A stretch of 52,838 bases of DNA from Oligella ureolytica DSM 18253 (GTDB taxonomy: Bacteria > Pseudomonadota > Gammaproteobacteria > Burkholderiales > Burkholderiaceae_B). A program made the position numbers and the translations under genes. The notes under the pieces are model-generated. The model did not search any database. It worked only from the letters and a program-made list of their open reading frames with translations, and was not told where the DNA came from. Location of the stretch: the NCBI RefSeq assembly GCF_000373745.1, contig NZ_KB892289.1, positions 183-53,020 on the forward strand, read 5' to 3'. Shown piece after piece: positions 25,778 to 34,988 of this stretch (its first letter is position 1; each line of letters starts with the position of its first letter).

Positions 25778-26734
25778 ATGTGCAAACAAAGTTCATCAGA
25801 TACCATCAGTTTTTCAGTACGCATGTTGGAAATTGATTCAGGTAGTGCAGGGCAGCGCTTAGATAATTTTTTGATTCGCCAATGCAAAGGCGTGCCTAAA
25901 AGTCATCTTTATCGTGCGGTCCGCTCCGGTCAAGTGCGTGTGAATCGTGGTCGTGTAAGCGTTGATTATCGCTTGGCGTTGGGTGATCTGGTGCGTGTGC
26001 CACCGATGCGGGTGGCTCAAGCCGAGGTTAAATTACCGGCACCTAAGGCAGAGTTTCCGGTGGTTTATGAGGACGAGGCTATTTTGGTGATTAATAAGCC
26101 CTCAGGCGTCGCTGTCCATGGGGGGAGTGGTGTGTCTTTCGGCGTGATTGAGCAGCTTCGTTCAGCGCGCCCTCAGCAAAAGTTTCTTGAATTGGCCCAT
26201 CGCCTTGATAGAGAGACCTCCGGATTGTTAATTGTTGCTAAAAAGCGTACTGCCTTAGTCGCTCTGCATGACATGTTCAGACAGGACCGAGCAAAAAAGC
26301 ATTATCAGGCATTGGTCACAGGCAAGGTAGAATCAAAGGTCCAGCATATTAAAAAGCCATTATTGCGTTACTTAACTGCTGAGGGTGAGCGACGAGTGCG
26401 TGTCGATCCTCAGGGCCGTTATGCTCATACCATTGTCACGTGTTTGCAGCGGTTTAGGGCTTATACTCTAGTTGATGCCGAGATTATCACGGGTCGCACA
26501 CATCAAATTCGCGTGCATTTACACTCAATCGGTCATTCCATTGTGGGTGACGATAAGTATGGTGATGATGCGTTGCGCGAGCGTTTGCGTCGCCAGGGCT
26601 TTAAGCGTATGTTCCTTCATGCCTATCGTTTGCGTTTTCCACACCCAATAACCGGGGAGTGGTTGAGTGTCGAGGCAGAGTTACCCGAGGACTGTCAGTT
26701 GCTTTTAAAGCGTATTGAGGCCGATGAACTCTAG
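25778..26734 (+). CDS. rluC: 23S rRNA pseudouridine synthase RluC
   Basis: A 318-residue RluA-family pseudouridine synthase that in E. coli modifies U955, U2504 and U2580 of 23S rRNA. An S4 RNA-binding domain occupies residues ~25-85 (AGQRLDNFLIRQCKGVPKSH and LYRAVRSGQVRVNRGRV). The catalytic Asp144 is in HRLDRETSGLL, followed by YQALVTGKVE and the GRTHQIRVHLHSIGHSIVGD motif. The ATG at 25778 gives the family's usual N-terminal length but has no clear ribosome site; an in-frame ATG at 25823 is the alternative. It leads rluC-gph-msrQ, with a 34-nt gap to the next gene. Confidence 0.95.
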   Translation: MCKQSSSDTISFSVRMLEIDSGSAGQRLDNFLIRQCKGVPKSHLYRAVRSGQVRVNRGRVSVDYRLALGDLVRVPPMRVAQAEVKLPAPKAEFPVVYEDEAILVINKPSGVAVHGGSGVSFGVIEQLRSARPQQKFLELAHRLDRETSGLLIVAKKRTALVALHDMFRQDRAKKHYQALVTGKVESKVQHIKKPLLRYLTAEGERRVRVDPQGRYAHTIVTCLQRFRAYTLVDAEIITGRTHQIRVHLHSIGHSIVGDDKYGDDALRERLRRQGFKRMFLHAYRLRFPHPITGEWLSVEAELPEDCQLLLKRIEADEL

Positions 26735-26768
26735 TAAATTGATATAAAGTGATAAAGAGAACTTGTAA

Positions 26769-27434
26769 ATGAAATACACAACCGTTATTTTTGATTGGGA
26801 TGGAACTGTTGTTGATTCAACGTATGTGATCGTTGATTCTATTAAGAAGGCCAGCCGTGAGTTGGGGCTAGAGGAGCCCAGTGACCGAAAGGCCAGTTGG
26901 GTTATTGGCTTGTCCTTGCCGCAGGCGTTGATGGAAGTGGTGCCAGGGTTGACTGAGCAGCGCATGAATGATTTTATCGCGGCTTATCGCAAGTACTACT
27001 TTACCGCCGACCCTGACTTAAAGCTGTTTGATGGGGTATTGCCATTGATTAAAAGGCTTCGTGAGCAGGGCTTGCACACAGCGGTTGCGACCGGCAAAAG
27101 TCGCTTTGGGTTAAATCAAGCGCTGGAAAATCACGGCATTGGGGATTTGTTTGATGTGACCAAGACCGCCGATCAGACTAGGAGCAAGCCCCATCCGTTG
27201 ATGTTGGAAGAGATTTTTGATGAGTTGATGGTGACCCCGGCTGAATGCGTCATGATTGGCGATACGTCTCATGATATTCAAATGGCACAAAATGCCGGCT
27301 GTGACAGTATCGCTGTTTCTTACGGTGCGCACACCTTGCAGGAGATTAGCAAGGCCGAGCCTAGTTACATTGCGCATAATGTCACCGAGCTTGGTCATTT
27401 ACTGGCGATGTATTCCAAAAAACGAGCGGAGTAA
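26769..27434 (+). CDS. HAD-superfamily phosphatase, phosphoglycolate phosphatase-like
   Basis: A 221-residue HAD hydrolase with all four motifs: FDWDGTVVDS (nucleophile Asp9, acid Asp11), a Thr in VATGKSRFGL, Lys in RSKPHPLMLEE, and the acidic IGDTSHDIQMAQNAGC. The small helical cap after motif I fits the Gph/YjjG group. Genes of this type follow rluC in many betaproteobacteria. The substrate is uncertain; phosphoglycolate is the default guess. Its stop lies 3 nt before the next ATG, so the two genes are an operon. Confidence 0.88.
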   Translation: MKYTTVIFDWDGTVVDSTYVIVDSIKKASRELGLEEPSDRKASWVIGLSLPQALMEVVPGLTEQRMNDFIAAYRKYYFTADPDLKLFDGVLPLIKRLREQGLHTAVATGKSRFGLNQALENHGIGDLFDVTKTADQTRSKPHPLMLEEIFDELMVTPAECVMIGDTSHDIQMAQNAGCDSIAVSYGAHTLQEISKAEPSYIAHNVTELGHLLAMYSKKRAE

Positions 27435-27437
27435 GTG

Positions 27438-28127
27438 ATGTCAAACAAGAAAAAATGGCCTGAAAGTGATATACGGAGCATCTTAAGCCATATTTATATT
27501 TTATGCTTGGCGCCCGGTCTGGTTGCCCTTTGGTTGAGCTTTTCGGCTCGCGGTGAAGGGCATGTTTTTAGTATGGAGATATTGGTCCATTACTTAGCGG
27601 CAGGCTGTTTGTTTATGTTGACATTAACATTGGCAATTACGCCTTTGGCGCGTATGTTGGCGCAGCCTAATCTTGGTATTATCAGGCGGCCTTTTGGTTT
27701 GGCTGCTTTTGGGTATGCCTTTGCTCATTGGGTAGCTATTTTTTTCTTGTATGAATTTAACGGCACCGCGATTTGGTTCGCTTTTGGTGTTAATCCCGCC
27801 CTTTGGGCTGCTTTGTTGGCGTTGCTGTTGATGGTGCCGATGGCGCTAACCGCCACACATCAATCTATGCATAGTTTAGGTGTTTGGTGGCGCCGTATTC
27901 ATTCGGCGATTTATGTGGTGTCGATTTTATGGCTCTATTATATGCTTAAGAGTTTTAAGGTCACCATCGGCGATCAGATCCTTTTTTGTTTGATTTGCGT
28001 GTTGCTACTTGCGCGAGTCTATCATTACTATAACGTGCAAAGTAAAAAAGCACAGTTTTATGATTTTCTAGACTCTAAAAACAAAGATAACAACAAAGGT
28101 GAAGATAAAAATAAGGATGAGAAGTAA
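27438..28127 (+). CDS. MsrQ/YedZ-like heme-binding membrane protein
   Basis: A 229-residue protein with about six membrane helices in the ferric-reductase-like (YedZ/MsrQ) pattern: LAITPLARMLAQPNLGIIRR, PFGLAAFGYAFAHWVAIFFL, MALTATHQSMHSLGVWWRR and IHSAIYVVSILWLYYML. Histidines in HYLAAG, AHW, THQ and RRIHS are suited to bind b-type heme. MsrQ passes electrons to the periplasmic methionine sulfoxide reductase MsrP, but no msrP is adjacent here, so the partner is unknown. The hydrophilic tail is unusually Lys/Asp/Asn-rich (SKNKDNNKGEDKNKDEK). ATG at 27438 is preferred over the GTG just before it, with a GGAG site. Confidence 0.82.
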   Translation: MSNKKKWPESDIRSILSHIYILCLAPGLVALWLSFSARGEGHVFSMEILVHYLAAGCLFMLTLTLAITPLARMLAQPNLGIIRRPFGLAAFGYAFAHWVAIFFLYEFNGTAIWFAFGVNPALWAALLALLLMVPMALTATHQSMHSLGVWWRRIHSAIYVVSILWLYYMLKSFKVTIGDQILFCLICVLLLARVYHYYNVQSKKAQFYDFLDSKNKDNNKGEDKNKDEK

Positions 28128-28166
28128 GAGCAGGGCGTTGATATGCCCTCAATGCTCTTACTTTTT
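28124..28166 (+). terminator. Terminator at the end of the rluC-msrQ operon
   Basis: GTAAGAGCA (28124-28132, covering the stop codon) pairs with TGCTCTTAC (28153-28161), with inner GGGC...GCCC pairing, and is followed by TTTTT. Confidence 0.92.
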
Positions 28167-28219
28167 ACACTTCATCATTGCTTAAGTGCTTGTTTGTCGG
28201 TGCTGTCGACATTAGCGAC

Positions 28220-28930
28220 TTAGGCTAAAAATAAAAATAAGGTAGCCTGCTTGTCCAGAGAGGGAGTGGGCTGCTTTTTCCATTGCGCCACAGTCGCTGT
28301 TTTGATCCACTCATTTTTGCCCGTAATATCGCGTGCGACACAGAGTCGTGTGTTGTCGTTGAGATGTTGCAGTAGGCTCTTAAACATAGCTTCATTGCGA
28401 TAGGGAGTTTCAATAAAAAGCTGTGTTTGATTCAATCGGCGTGATTGCTGCTCCCATGATTTCAGTTGCTTTGATCGTTCGTCGTTTTTGACGGGCGCAT
28501 AGCCATTAAAAGCAAATTGTTGGCCATTAAGGCCGCTAGCCATCAGGCCTAAGAGAATTGAGCTCGGACCGACCCACGGCACGACGTTGATACCCATCTT
28601 GTGGGCTTCAGCGACAACATTGGCGCCCGGGTCTGCCACAGCCGGACAGCCGGCTTCAGAAACCAGCCCAACCTCACCGCCCTCAGGAATGGCGTTAAGC
28701 CAGGTCTGAATTTCTTGGGCCGGGGTCTTATTGCTTAAACTGTGGATAGTGATGTCCTGTAACGTGTGCTGAGTTTCAATCAGTTTTAAAAAGGCGCGCG
28801 CGGTTTTGGCGTTTTCAGCAATGTAGTAATCGAGTCGCGATGCCAGTTGGCGTACATCGTGTGGGAGCCATTCTGATGCCGGACTTTCGCTTAGTCCCAC
28901 GGGGATAAGATGCAGGGTTTTGTTTTTCAT
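28220..28930 (-). CDS. RsmI-like SAM-dependent methyltransferase (tetrapyrrole methylase fold)
   Basis: A 236-residue protein of the TP-methylase family, the fold of RsmI, which 2'-O-methylates C1402 of 16S rRNA. Visible family features are LHLIPVGLSESP at the N-terminus, GGEVGLVSEAGCPAVADPGA, VVPWVGPSSILLGLMASGLN, FAFNGYAPVK and FIETPYRNEAMFKSLL. The N-terminus differs from true RsmI (which has LYVVPTPIGNLDD) and the C-terminal helical domain is absent, so it is probably the shorter paralogue often encoded beside maf in betaproteobacteria. Its RNA target is unknown. It follows maf by 25 nt. Confidence 0.87.
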   Translation of the reverse strand: MKNKTLHLIPVGLSESPASEWLPHDVRQLASRLDYYIAENAKTARAFLKLIETQHTLQDITIHSLSNKTPAQEIQTWLNAIPEGGEVGLVSEAGCPAVADPGANVVAEAHKMGINVVPWVGPSSILLGLMASGLNGQQFAFNGYAPVKNDERSKQLKSWEQQSRRLNQTQLFIETPYRNEAMFKSLLQHLNDNTRLCVARDITGKNEWIKTATVAQWKKQPTPSLDKQATLFLFLA

Positions 28931-28955
28931 TTTTTTTACTTCTTTCCTAAGAGAG

Positions 28956-29579
28956 TTAGCTGATAATATTTGTGGTGCTCGCCGTTAGTGTTGGATTAAG
29001 TCCAAAGTGGCGCAGCATGCGACAGAGTTCGATGAGGGGTAGGCCAATGATGGCCGTGGGATCGTCGCTGCGCATGGATTCCATGAGGCTGATGCCGAGA
29101 GACTCAGCTTTGGCGCTACCGGCAGTATCAAAAGGTTGATCAAAGGTTAGGTAGTGCTTAATTTCATCATCACTAAGCTCACGGAAATGGCAGGCGGTCA
29201 CGACGTCGTTAATAAGCGTTTCATTGCCATCGGTTACGGCGAGGGCGCTGTGAAATTGAACAACTTGACCTGAGAGTTGTTTTAGTTGTTCGAAAGCGGC
29301 CTCAAAGCTACCTGCTTTGCCGATAGGTTCATGGCCGAGAGTGGCAACCTGATCCGCGCCGACCACGATGCAGCCGGGAAATTTATCCGCGACCGCTTTG
29401 GCCTTTTCTGCTGCTAGTCTAAGGCTCATTTCAGCAGGTCGTTCGCCGGGGTGGGGGGTCTCATCAACTTCAGATGATTCGGTAGTAAATGGAATAGCTA
29501 AGCGCTCCAACATGGTGCGTCGATAGCGAGAGGTTGAAGCAAGAATAAGACAGTTAGGGGCAGAAGTCATTATTTTCAT
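28956..29579 (-). CDS. Maf/YceF nucleotide pyrophosphatase
   Basis: A 207-residue Maf-like house-cleaning pyrophosphatase. It has the Maf signature LILASTSRYRRTMLERLAIP, the ESSEVDETPHPGERPAEMSLRLA segment, IVVGADQVATLGHEPIGKAG and the C-terminal MRSDDPTAIIGLPLIELCRM. The residue pattern fits the YceF subgroup (7-methyl-GTP pyrophosphatase). Its position upstream of and divergent from yceD-rpmF-plsX is the usual one for yceF. The first ATG gives MKIMTSAP; an in-frame ATG three codons on is a possible start. Confidence 0.92.
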   Translation of the reverse strand: MKIMTSAPNCLILASTSRYRRTMLERLAIPFTTESSEVDETPHPGERPAEMSLRLAAEKAKAVADKFPGCIVVGADQVATLGHEPIGKAGSFEAAFEQLKQLSGQVVQFHSALAVTDGNETLINDVVTACHFRELSDDEIKHYLTFDQPFDTAGSAKAESLGISLMESMRSDDPTAIIGLPLIELCRMLRHFGLNPTLTASTTNIIS

Positions 29580-29669
29580 TGACCTTAATGGGTAAAAGGG
29601 GTTATTATTCTAGGTTTTACGTGGTAGCGAGTAAATCTAAAGCTTAAGCAGGCTAGGGGTAAAGGGGTT

Positions 29670-30251
29670 ATGCGCAAATTAGATGTATATGCTTTTATTG
29701 CCCAGCAGCGTCAGGCGGTCGAGTCAGGTGATGTAGAACCTTTGACTGGTGAAGCTGATTTGAGTCATTTTAGACGGTTTAGTGCAGATTTACCAACCCA
29801 AAAGCTGGCAACTGAAAGCGAAGCTGATTCTCAAGAGCTGAATCGTGTGTTTTGGCAAATTGATGGAGAGCAGCTATCCAGCGAGATGTATCCTCAGGGA
29901 CGCTTTTTGCTTCATTTTTATATTGAGGCTGAACCTGTGGTTATGTGTCAGCGTTGTATGAAGCCTTTTCGCTATCCACTGACTGCTGAATCCACGGTGG
30001 AAGTGGTTCGTACAGAGAGTCAGTTTGAAGAGGTGAGTGATTCCGGTGAGGTGGTGCTGGACGAGTACGAAAAAGTACTGGCTAATCCCTTTTTGGAAGT
30101 GCTTGAGGTGGTTGAGGATGAGCTGATTTTGGCTTTGCCGTTTCTGCCTAGTCACGAGGATTGTGAGGTGGGTCAGCGCTTACTTGATGAGCATGCGATG
30201 CCTGCAGAAGAATCACCTTTTGCTATTCTAGAAAAATTAAAGAAAGACTAG
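29670..30251 (+). CDS. yceD: YceD / DUF177 family protein
   Basis: A 193-residue acidic protein of the YceD/DUF177 family, linked to 23S rRNA or ribosome assembly and almost always encoded just before rpmF, as here. The family's CxxC sits in VMCQRCMKPFRYPL, and the C-terminal region has the VEDELILALPFLPSHEDCEV signature. A G-rich stretch (GGGGTAAAGGGG) precedes the ATG. rpmF follows after 118 nt. Confidence 0.92.
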   Translation: MRKLDVYAFIAQQRQAVESGDVEPLTGEADLSHFRRFSADLPTQKLATESEADSQELNRVFWQIDGEQLSSEMYPQGRFLLHFYIEAEPVVMCQRCMKPFRYPLTAESTVEVVRTESQFEEVSDSGEVVLDEYEKVLANPFLEVLEVVEDELILALPFLPSHEDCEVGQRLLDEHAMPAEESPFAILEKLKKD

Positions 30252-30369
30252 CATTAATTGTGTTGCTCGTTTATTGTCCTAGGTTAAAATGCTAGGATAT
30301 TTTATCCGTTTTAATTTTATATATTTTGTCCTTTTGTGGGGCAAATAATTATTTGTATTTGGAGTCATC

Positions 30370-30552
30370 ATGGCTGTTCAACAAACTAAAAAATCACCTT
30401 CAAGACGTAATATGCGTCGTTCACACGATGCATTAACTCAACCTGGCGTAGCTGTTGAAGCAACAACAGGTGAGTTGCACTTACGTCACCACATTAGCCC
30501 TAACGGCTTTTACCGTGGTCGTCAGGTAATCAATTCTAAAAACAACGAGTAA
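30370..30552 (+). CDS. rpmF: 50S ribosomal protein L32
   Basis: A 60-residue bacterial L32 protein: [20 protein letters not shown] followed by a histidine-containing [19 protein letters not shown]. Arg/Lys-rich as expected. It lacks the zinc-binding Cys pairs found in some L32 versions. It lies between yceD and plsX, the conserved order. GGAG lies 8 nt before the ATG. Confidence 0.97.
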   Translation: MAVQQTKKSPSRRNMRRSHDALTQPGVAVEATTGELHLRHHISPNGFYRGRQVINSKNNE

Positions 30553-30565
30553 TTAATTATCTAAG

Positions 30566-30623
30566 ATCGGTTGTTTTAGTTTTATCAAACTATTTATCTT
30601 CATAAAAACCAAAACCGATTTTA
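30566..30623 (+). terminator. Possible weak terminator or attenuator between rpmF and plsX
   Basis: ATCGGTT (30566-30572) can pair with AACCGAT (30613-30619), followed by TTTTAG, with further pairing inside the AT-rich loop. It could trim expression of the lipid genes relative to L32. Confidence 0.4.
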
Positions 30624-30648
30624 GTGCGATAGATTATCTCTTATTGTC

Positions 30649-31743
30649 GTGATCAAAATTGCTATTGATTGTATGGGTGGCGATGATGGCCTTGCTGTCA
30701 CCATTCCCGGTACGGTAGATGTAGCCAACCGCTATCCTGATACGCATTTTTTATTAGTAGGTTTGGTCGATCAGATCGAGGCCGCTTTAGATCGGGCAAA
30801 GCCCAATAACCGGTCTCAATTTGAGATTGTTTCAGCAACTGAGGTCGTCACCATGGACGATCCGGTTGAGGTAGCTTTGCGCCGCAAAAAAGATTCTTCC
30901 ATGCGCGTTGCTATCAGCTGTATCAAAAATAACAAGGCTGATGCGTGCGTCTCTTCGGGCAACACAGGGGCTCTTATGGCTCTGTCGCGCTTCATTCTTA
31001 AAATGCTTCCCGGCATTGATCGTCCTGCAATAGCTACAGCCTTACCAAATGTCAAAGGTGGTGGCACGACGGTGCTCGATCTTGGTGCTAATGTTGATTG
31101 TAGTGCCGAGCATTTACTCGAGTTTGGCATCATGGGCTCCGCGCTGGTCCAAGCGATTGAGCATATTGAAAGCCCAACCGTAGGTATCTTAAATATCGGT
31201 CAAGAAGATATTAAGGGTAACGATCAGGTCAAGCAGGCCGCTCAATTATTAAAAACTAGTCATTTAAACTTTTACGGCAACGTCGAGGGTGATGATATCT
31301 TCAAAGGCACCACGGATGTAATTGTCTGTGATGGTTTTGTGGGTAATGCGGTGCTTAAGGCGATTGAAGGTACTGCAAAAATGATCTTCAGCCAAATTAA
31401 GGGTGAGTTTAAGCGCGGTTTATTTAGCAAGTTGGCTGCCTTGTTGTCTATCCCTGTATTTGGTAGGTTACGCCAGCGATTGGATAATCGTCGCTACAAT
31501 GGCGCGGCCTTACTGGGTTTGCGGGGAGTTGTCTTTAAAAGTCATGGTTCAGCAGATGTATTCGCCTTTGCCTGTGCGGTTGAGCGCGCAAGAGGTGCGG
31601 TAGAGAGCAATTTGCTGAGCAAAATTATCCATAGCGTAGAAAAGAGTAATGCTTTAAAATCACAGATTGGGGTTGAGGCTGAGCAACAAAGCTCAGAACC
31701 ATCTGACGGGGCAGAGCAAGATTCTACAGCGTCTCGTCCCTAA
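30649..31743 (+). CDS. plsX: Phosphate acyltransferase PlsX
   Basis: A 364-residue enzyme that makes acyl-phosphate from acyl-ACP, the first step of the PlsX/PlsY route to phosphatidic acid. Recognisable parts are [78 protein letters not shown]-type [15 protein letters not shown] and [16 protein letters not shown]. It starts with GTG at 30649 without an obvious ribosome site. The C-terminal ~30 residues after [10 protein letters not shown] are low-complexity. It is followed by fabH 36 nt later. Confidence 0.95.
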   Translation: MIKIAIDCMGGDDGLAVTIPGTVDVANRYPDTHFLLVGLVDQIEAALDRAKPNNRSQFEIVSATEVVTMDDPVEVALRRKKDSSMRVAISCIKNNKADACVSSGNTGALMALSRFILKMLPGIDRPAIATALPNVKGGGTTVLDLGANVDCSAEHLLEFGIMGSALVQAIEHIESPTVGILNIGQEDIKGNDQVKQAAQLLKTSHLNFYGNVEGDDIFKGTTDVIVCDGFVGNAVLKAIEGTAKMIFSQIKGEFKRGLFSKLAALLSIPVFGRLRQRLDNRRYNGAALLGLRGVVFKSHGSADVFAFACAVERARGAVESNLLSKIIHSVEKSNALKSQIGVEAEQQSSEPSDGAEQDSTASRP

Positions 31744-31779
31744 TTTGTTCTGAGTTGTTACATCATACAGGAGTCCGCA

Positions 31780-32760
31780 GTGAATCAATACGCCAAAATT
31801 GTCGGTCACGGAAGTGCTTTGCCTAAGTCCGCGATATCTAACCATGAGCTTGCTGAGAAATTAGCCAAGCAGGGTGTTGAGACATCGGACGAGTGGATTC
31901 AGTCGCGTACAGGGATTCGTCAGCGTTATATTGCCGAAGAGGGTGTAAAAACCAGTGATTTGGCCGTGCAGGCAGCTCATAAGGCTTTACAATCAGCAGC
32001 CTTATCAGCCAATGATATTGATTTAATCATTGTCGCGACCACCACCCCGGATATGATTTTCCCAAGCACTGCGTGTATTGTTCAGGCCAAACTTGGTATG
32101 ACAAATCATGCGATGGCGTTTGATGTGCAGGCAGTCTGCAGTGGCTTTGTTTATGCCATGACCGTAGCTGACAGTTTAATTCGCGGTGGCAATGCCAAGC
32201 GCGCTTTAGTGATTGGGGCAGAGACTTTTACGCACATTCTTGATTGGCAAGATCGCGGTACCTGCGTACTGTTTGGCGATGGTGCCGGCGCAGTGATTTT
32301 AGAAGCGTCTCAGAAGCCAGGGATTTTAGCCACTCAGCTCAATGCCGATGGCGAATTCGAGAAGATTTTACATGTTCCTGCGCGCGTTTCGCATGGGGCA
32401 GTACTTGGCGATCCGTTTATGCGAATGGACGGTCAGGCTGTCTTTAAAAAGGCAGTAAGCCTGTTAGAGCGTTCGGCCTTAGATGTTTGCGAAAAGGCCG
32501 GTATTAGTCACGAGGAAATTGATTGGTTTGTCCCTCATCAGGCTAATTTACGTATTATCAATGCCTTAGGTCGTAAACTCGGTTTATCTGATGATCGCGT
32601 TGTCGTCACTGTTGATAAGCATGCCAATACGTCCGCAGCGAGCGTGCCTTTAGCCTTTGACGAGGCGTGTCGTGATGGTCGTATCAAAGATGGGCAACTA
32701 GTACTTTTGCAGGGCGTTGGTGGCGGCTTCACGTGGGGTTCAGTGCTGGTTCGAGTGTAA
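31780..32760 (+). CDS. fabH: 3-oxoacyl-ACP synthase III (KAS III)
   Basis: A 326-residue condensing enzyme that starts fatty-acid synthesis from acetyl-CoA and malonyl-ACP. The triad is Cys120 ([12 protein letters not shown]), His253 ([10 protein letters not shown]) and Asn283 ([10 protein letters not shown]), with the C-terminal [18 protein letters not shown]. It starts with GTG behind a strong AGGAG. Second gene of the plsX-fabH-fabD-fabG group. Confidence 0.97.
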   Translation: MNQYAKIVGHGSALPKSAISNHELAEKLAKQGVETSDEWIQSRTGIRQRYIAEEGVKTSDLAVQAAHKALQSAALSANDIDLIIVATTTPDMIFPSTACIVQAKLGMTNHAMAFDVQAVCSGFVYAMTVADSLIRGGNAKRALVIGAETFTHILDWQDRGTCVLFGDGAGAVILEASQKPGILATQLNADGEFEKILHVPARVSHGAVLGDPFMRMDGQAVFKKAVSLLERSALDVCEKAGISHEEIDWFVPHQANLRIINALGRKLGLSDDRVVVTVDKHANTSAASVPLAFDEACRDGRIKDGQLVLLQGVGGGFTWGSVLVRV

Positions 32761-32837
32761 TCAGTTGCTTACGACGTGTTGTCTGGGTTGATAGTTACGC
32801 TGTATTAGCGTTTAAGAGATGAATTAGGTGGTTATAT

Positions 32838-33791
32838 ATGACTAAGTTAGCATTTGTTTTTCCGGGTCAAGGGTCTCAGAGTGTTGGGATGCTTGACAGC
32901 TGGGCTGATAATGATGCGGTTAAAGCGGTAATAGATGAAGCCAGTCAAGCATTATCTCAGGATTTAACTACACTAATTGCAGATGGGCCTGCAGAGGATT
33001 TAAATTTAACGACCAACACACAGCCTGTGATGTTGGCGGCAAGTTATGCCATGTATCAAGCGTATTTGTCTGCCGGAGGTAAGTCACCAGAATTGGTTGC
33101 AGGTCATAGCTTAGGCGAATATACAGCGCTTGCCGCAGCCGGTACGATCACGCTGAGTGATGCAGTGCGTTTAGTGCGAGTGCGTGCTGATGCTATGCAG
33201 TCCGCTGTGCCTGTAGGGCAGGGCGGTATGGCGGCAATTTTAGGGCTGGATGATGAGGCCGTGTTAGAGGTGTGTCAAGCAGCCAGTACAGAGGATAGCT
33301 TTGTTGAAGCGGTTAACTTCAATGCGCCGGCTCAAGTCGTTGTGGCGGGTCACAAGGAAGCCATTGACCGTGTCTGTGTGTTGGCCAAAGAGCATGGAGC
33401 CAAACGTGCGTTACCGTTAGCGGTATCTGCACCTTTCCATTCTCGTTTATTGGAGCCTGCTGCTCAGGTATTAGAAGAAGCATTGGCTGGTATTGAGTTG
33501 CAGCGTCCTGCGATGCCGGTGATTAACAACGTCGATGTTGACACGGCAGATGCGCCCGATGACATTGTTGATGCCTTAGTTCGTCAAGCTTGGCATCCGG
33601 TGCGTTGGGTCGAAACGATTCGCAAAATGAAAGAAGATGGCGTGACTCATGTGGTCGAATGTGGTCCCGGTAAGGTATTAAGCGGTTTGGTAAAGCGAAT
33701 TGAACCTGAATTGGTGATGCTTAATATCAACGATCCGGCCTCATTAGACGCTACGCTAAAAGCCTTGGAAGATCAGGCTAATCACGCTTAG
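32838..33791 (+). CDS. fabD: Malonyl-CoA:ACP transacylase
   Basis: A 317-residue enzyme that loads malonyl groups onto ACP. It begins KLAFVFPGQGSQSVGML and has the nucleophile Ser91 in GHSLGEYTALAAAG and the catalytic His201 in SAPFHSRLL, with a conserved Arg in VRVRADAMQ. The C-terminus has VVECGPGKVLSGLVKRI. Located between fabH (77-nt gap) and fabG (97-nt gap) in the standard fab order. Confidence 0.97.
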   Translation: MTKLAFVFPGQGSQSVGMLDSWADNDAVKAVIDEASQALSQDLTTLIADGPAEDLNLTTNTQPVMLAASYAMYQAYLSAGGKSPELVAGHSLGEYTALAAAGTITLSDAVRLVRVRADAMQSAVPVGQGGMAAILGLDDEAVLEVCQAASTEDSFVEAVNFNAPAQVVVAGHKEAIDRVCVLAKEHGAKRALPLAVSAPFHSRLLEPAAQVLEEALAGIELQRPAMPVINNVDVDTADAPDDIVDALVRQAWHPVRWVETIRKMKEDGVTHVVECGPGKVLSGLVKRIEPELVMLNINDPASLDATLKALEDQANHA

Positions 33792-33888
33792 TATTGTGCT
33801 TGATGTGGTAGTTTTGCGGCCAATGCCCAATGCATTAAATAGGTTACATGATTAATTGCTTTAACAAGCACTTTTCAGGATTAAAAAG

Positions 33889-34632
33889 ATGTCAGAACAG
33901 GTTTTAAAAGATAAAATTGCACTTGTTACCGGTGCATCAAGAGGAATCGGTAAGGCAGTGGCTAAAGCACTAGCTGAGCAAGGCGCAACAGTCGTGGGAA
34001 CCGCTACGACCGAGCAGGGGGCTGAGGGCATTACGGCTGAGCTTGAGTCGTTTGGCGGTCGTGGCGTCGTTTTGAACGTGACTGATAATGCGGCTTGTGA
34101 CGAGTTATTAGCTGAGTTAGCAGCAGAGGGTGGTCCTCATATTCTTGTCAATAACGCCGGTATTACGCGTGATAATTTAGCGATGCGCATGAAGGATGAA
34201 GAGTGGTTAGATGTCATGCAGACTAACCTCAATGCCGTGTTTCGCTTGTGTCGCGGTGTGATGCGCCCAATGATGAAGGCGCGTGAGGGCCGTATTATTA
34301 ATCTGACATCGGTTATCGCTTCTGTTGGTAATCCGGGTCAGTCAAACTATGCCGCAGCCAAAGCGGCTGTTGCCGGGATGAGTCGTAGTTTAGCGAGTGA
34401 GTTAGGTAGTCGTAATATTACCGTCAACTGCGTTGCTCCGGGTTTTATCGACACAGACATGACCCGCTCTTTAAGCGAAGAGGTGACAGACAGCTTACTG
34501 TCGCGTATCCCGCTATCGCGTTTCGGTCAGCCTGAGGATATCGCCAATGCTGTTGTCTTCTTGGCAAGTCCACAAGCATCCTATATCACAGGCACGACAT
34601 TGCACGTCAATGGCGGCATGTTTATGCAGTAA
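33889..34632 (+). CDS. fabG: 3-oxoacyl-ACP reductase
   Basis: A 247-residue NADPH-dependent short-chain dehydrogenase that reduces beta-ketoacyl-ACP. The cofactor motif is VTGASRGIGKAVAKAL, then NNAGITRDNLAMRM. The catalytic residues are Ser141 (LTSVIAS), Tyr154 and Lys158 (SNYAAAKAAV). The C-terminus ITGTTLHVNGGMFM is the FabG type. It is followed by a 356-bp gap before acpP. Confidence 0.97.
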   Translation: MSEQVLKDKIALVTGASRGIGKAVAKALAEQGATVVGTATTEQGAEGITAELESFGGRGVVLNVTDNAACDELLAELAAEGGPHILVNNAGITRDNLAMRMKDEEWLDVMQTNLNAVFRLCRGVMRPMMKAREGRIINLTSVIASVGNPGQSNYAAAKAAVAGMSRSLASELGSRNITVNCVAPGFIDTDMTRSLSEEVTDSLLSRIPLSRFGQPEDIANAVVFLASPQASYITGTTLHVNGGMFMQ

Positions 34633-34988
34633 GCGATGGCCTCGCTAATTTAGTATAAGTTTTATCATTGTTTCAGTATCTTTTTGATTTCTTTTAATTA
34701 TTAGGTTTATTTGAAGTTGATAAGAAGCTGAATCAGCAGTAAAAAAAGGTCGTTTAAGAGAGAAAATATTTCTTTAAGCGGCTTATTTAATAAACATTGC
34801 AGTGTTTTTTGTCTAAAATGCAGTTGTTAAACACTGCACATTGCAATTTAGGGTGTTTTGAGCTACTTGAATTAGGTTTCATTTTTGCCTAGACTTGAGT
34901 AATTCAAAACAATTAATCACAGTATGGGTCATATTTTAGTGGCCATTAGTTTTTAACTAGTAAGGGCTTAGCCCATTTGGAGAAATAC
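34633..34988 (+). promoter_or_regulatory. Leader and promoter region of acpP with two hairpins
   Basis: This 356-bp AT-rich gap holds no gene. A hairpin GTCGTTTAAGA (34749-34759) / TCTTTAAGCGGC (34771-34782), with G-U pairs, may end the fabG transcript although its T-tail is weak. A second, perfect repeat GCAGTGTTT (34799-34807) / AAACACTGC (34829-34837) lies upstream of the presumed acpP promoter and could be an operator or mRNA structure. The AGAAA-rich region before ATG 34989 contains GGAG at 34979-34982. Confidence 0.5.

Noticed and set aside
25624-25887. 87-residue minus-strand ORF overlapping the rluC start
   Set aside because: It overlaps the S4 domain coding region of rluC and shows no family features.
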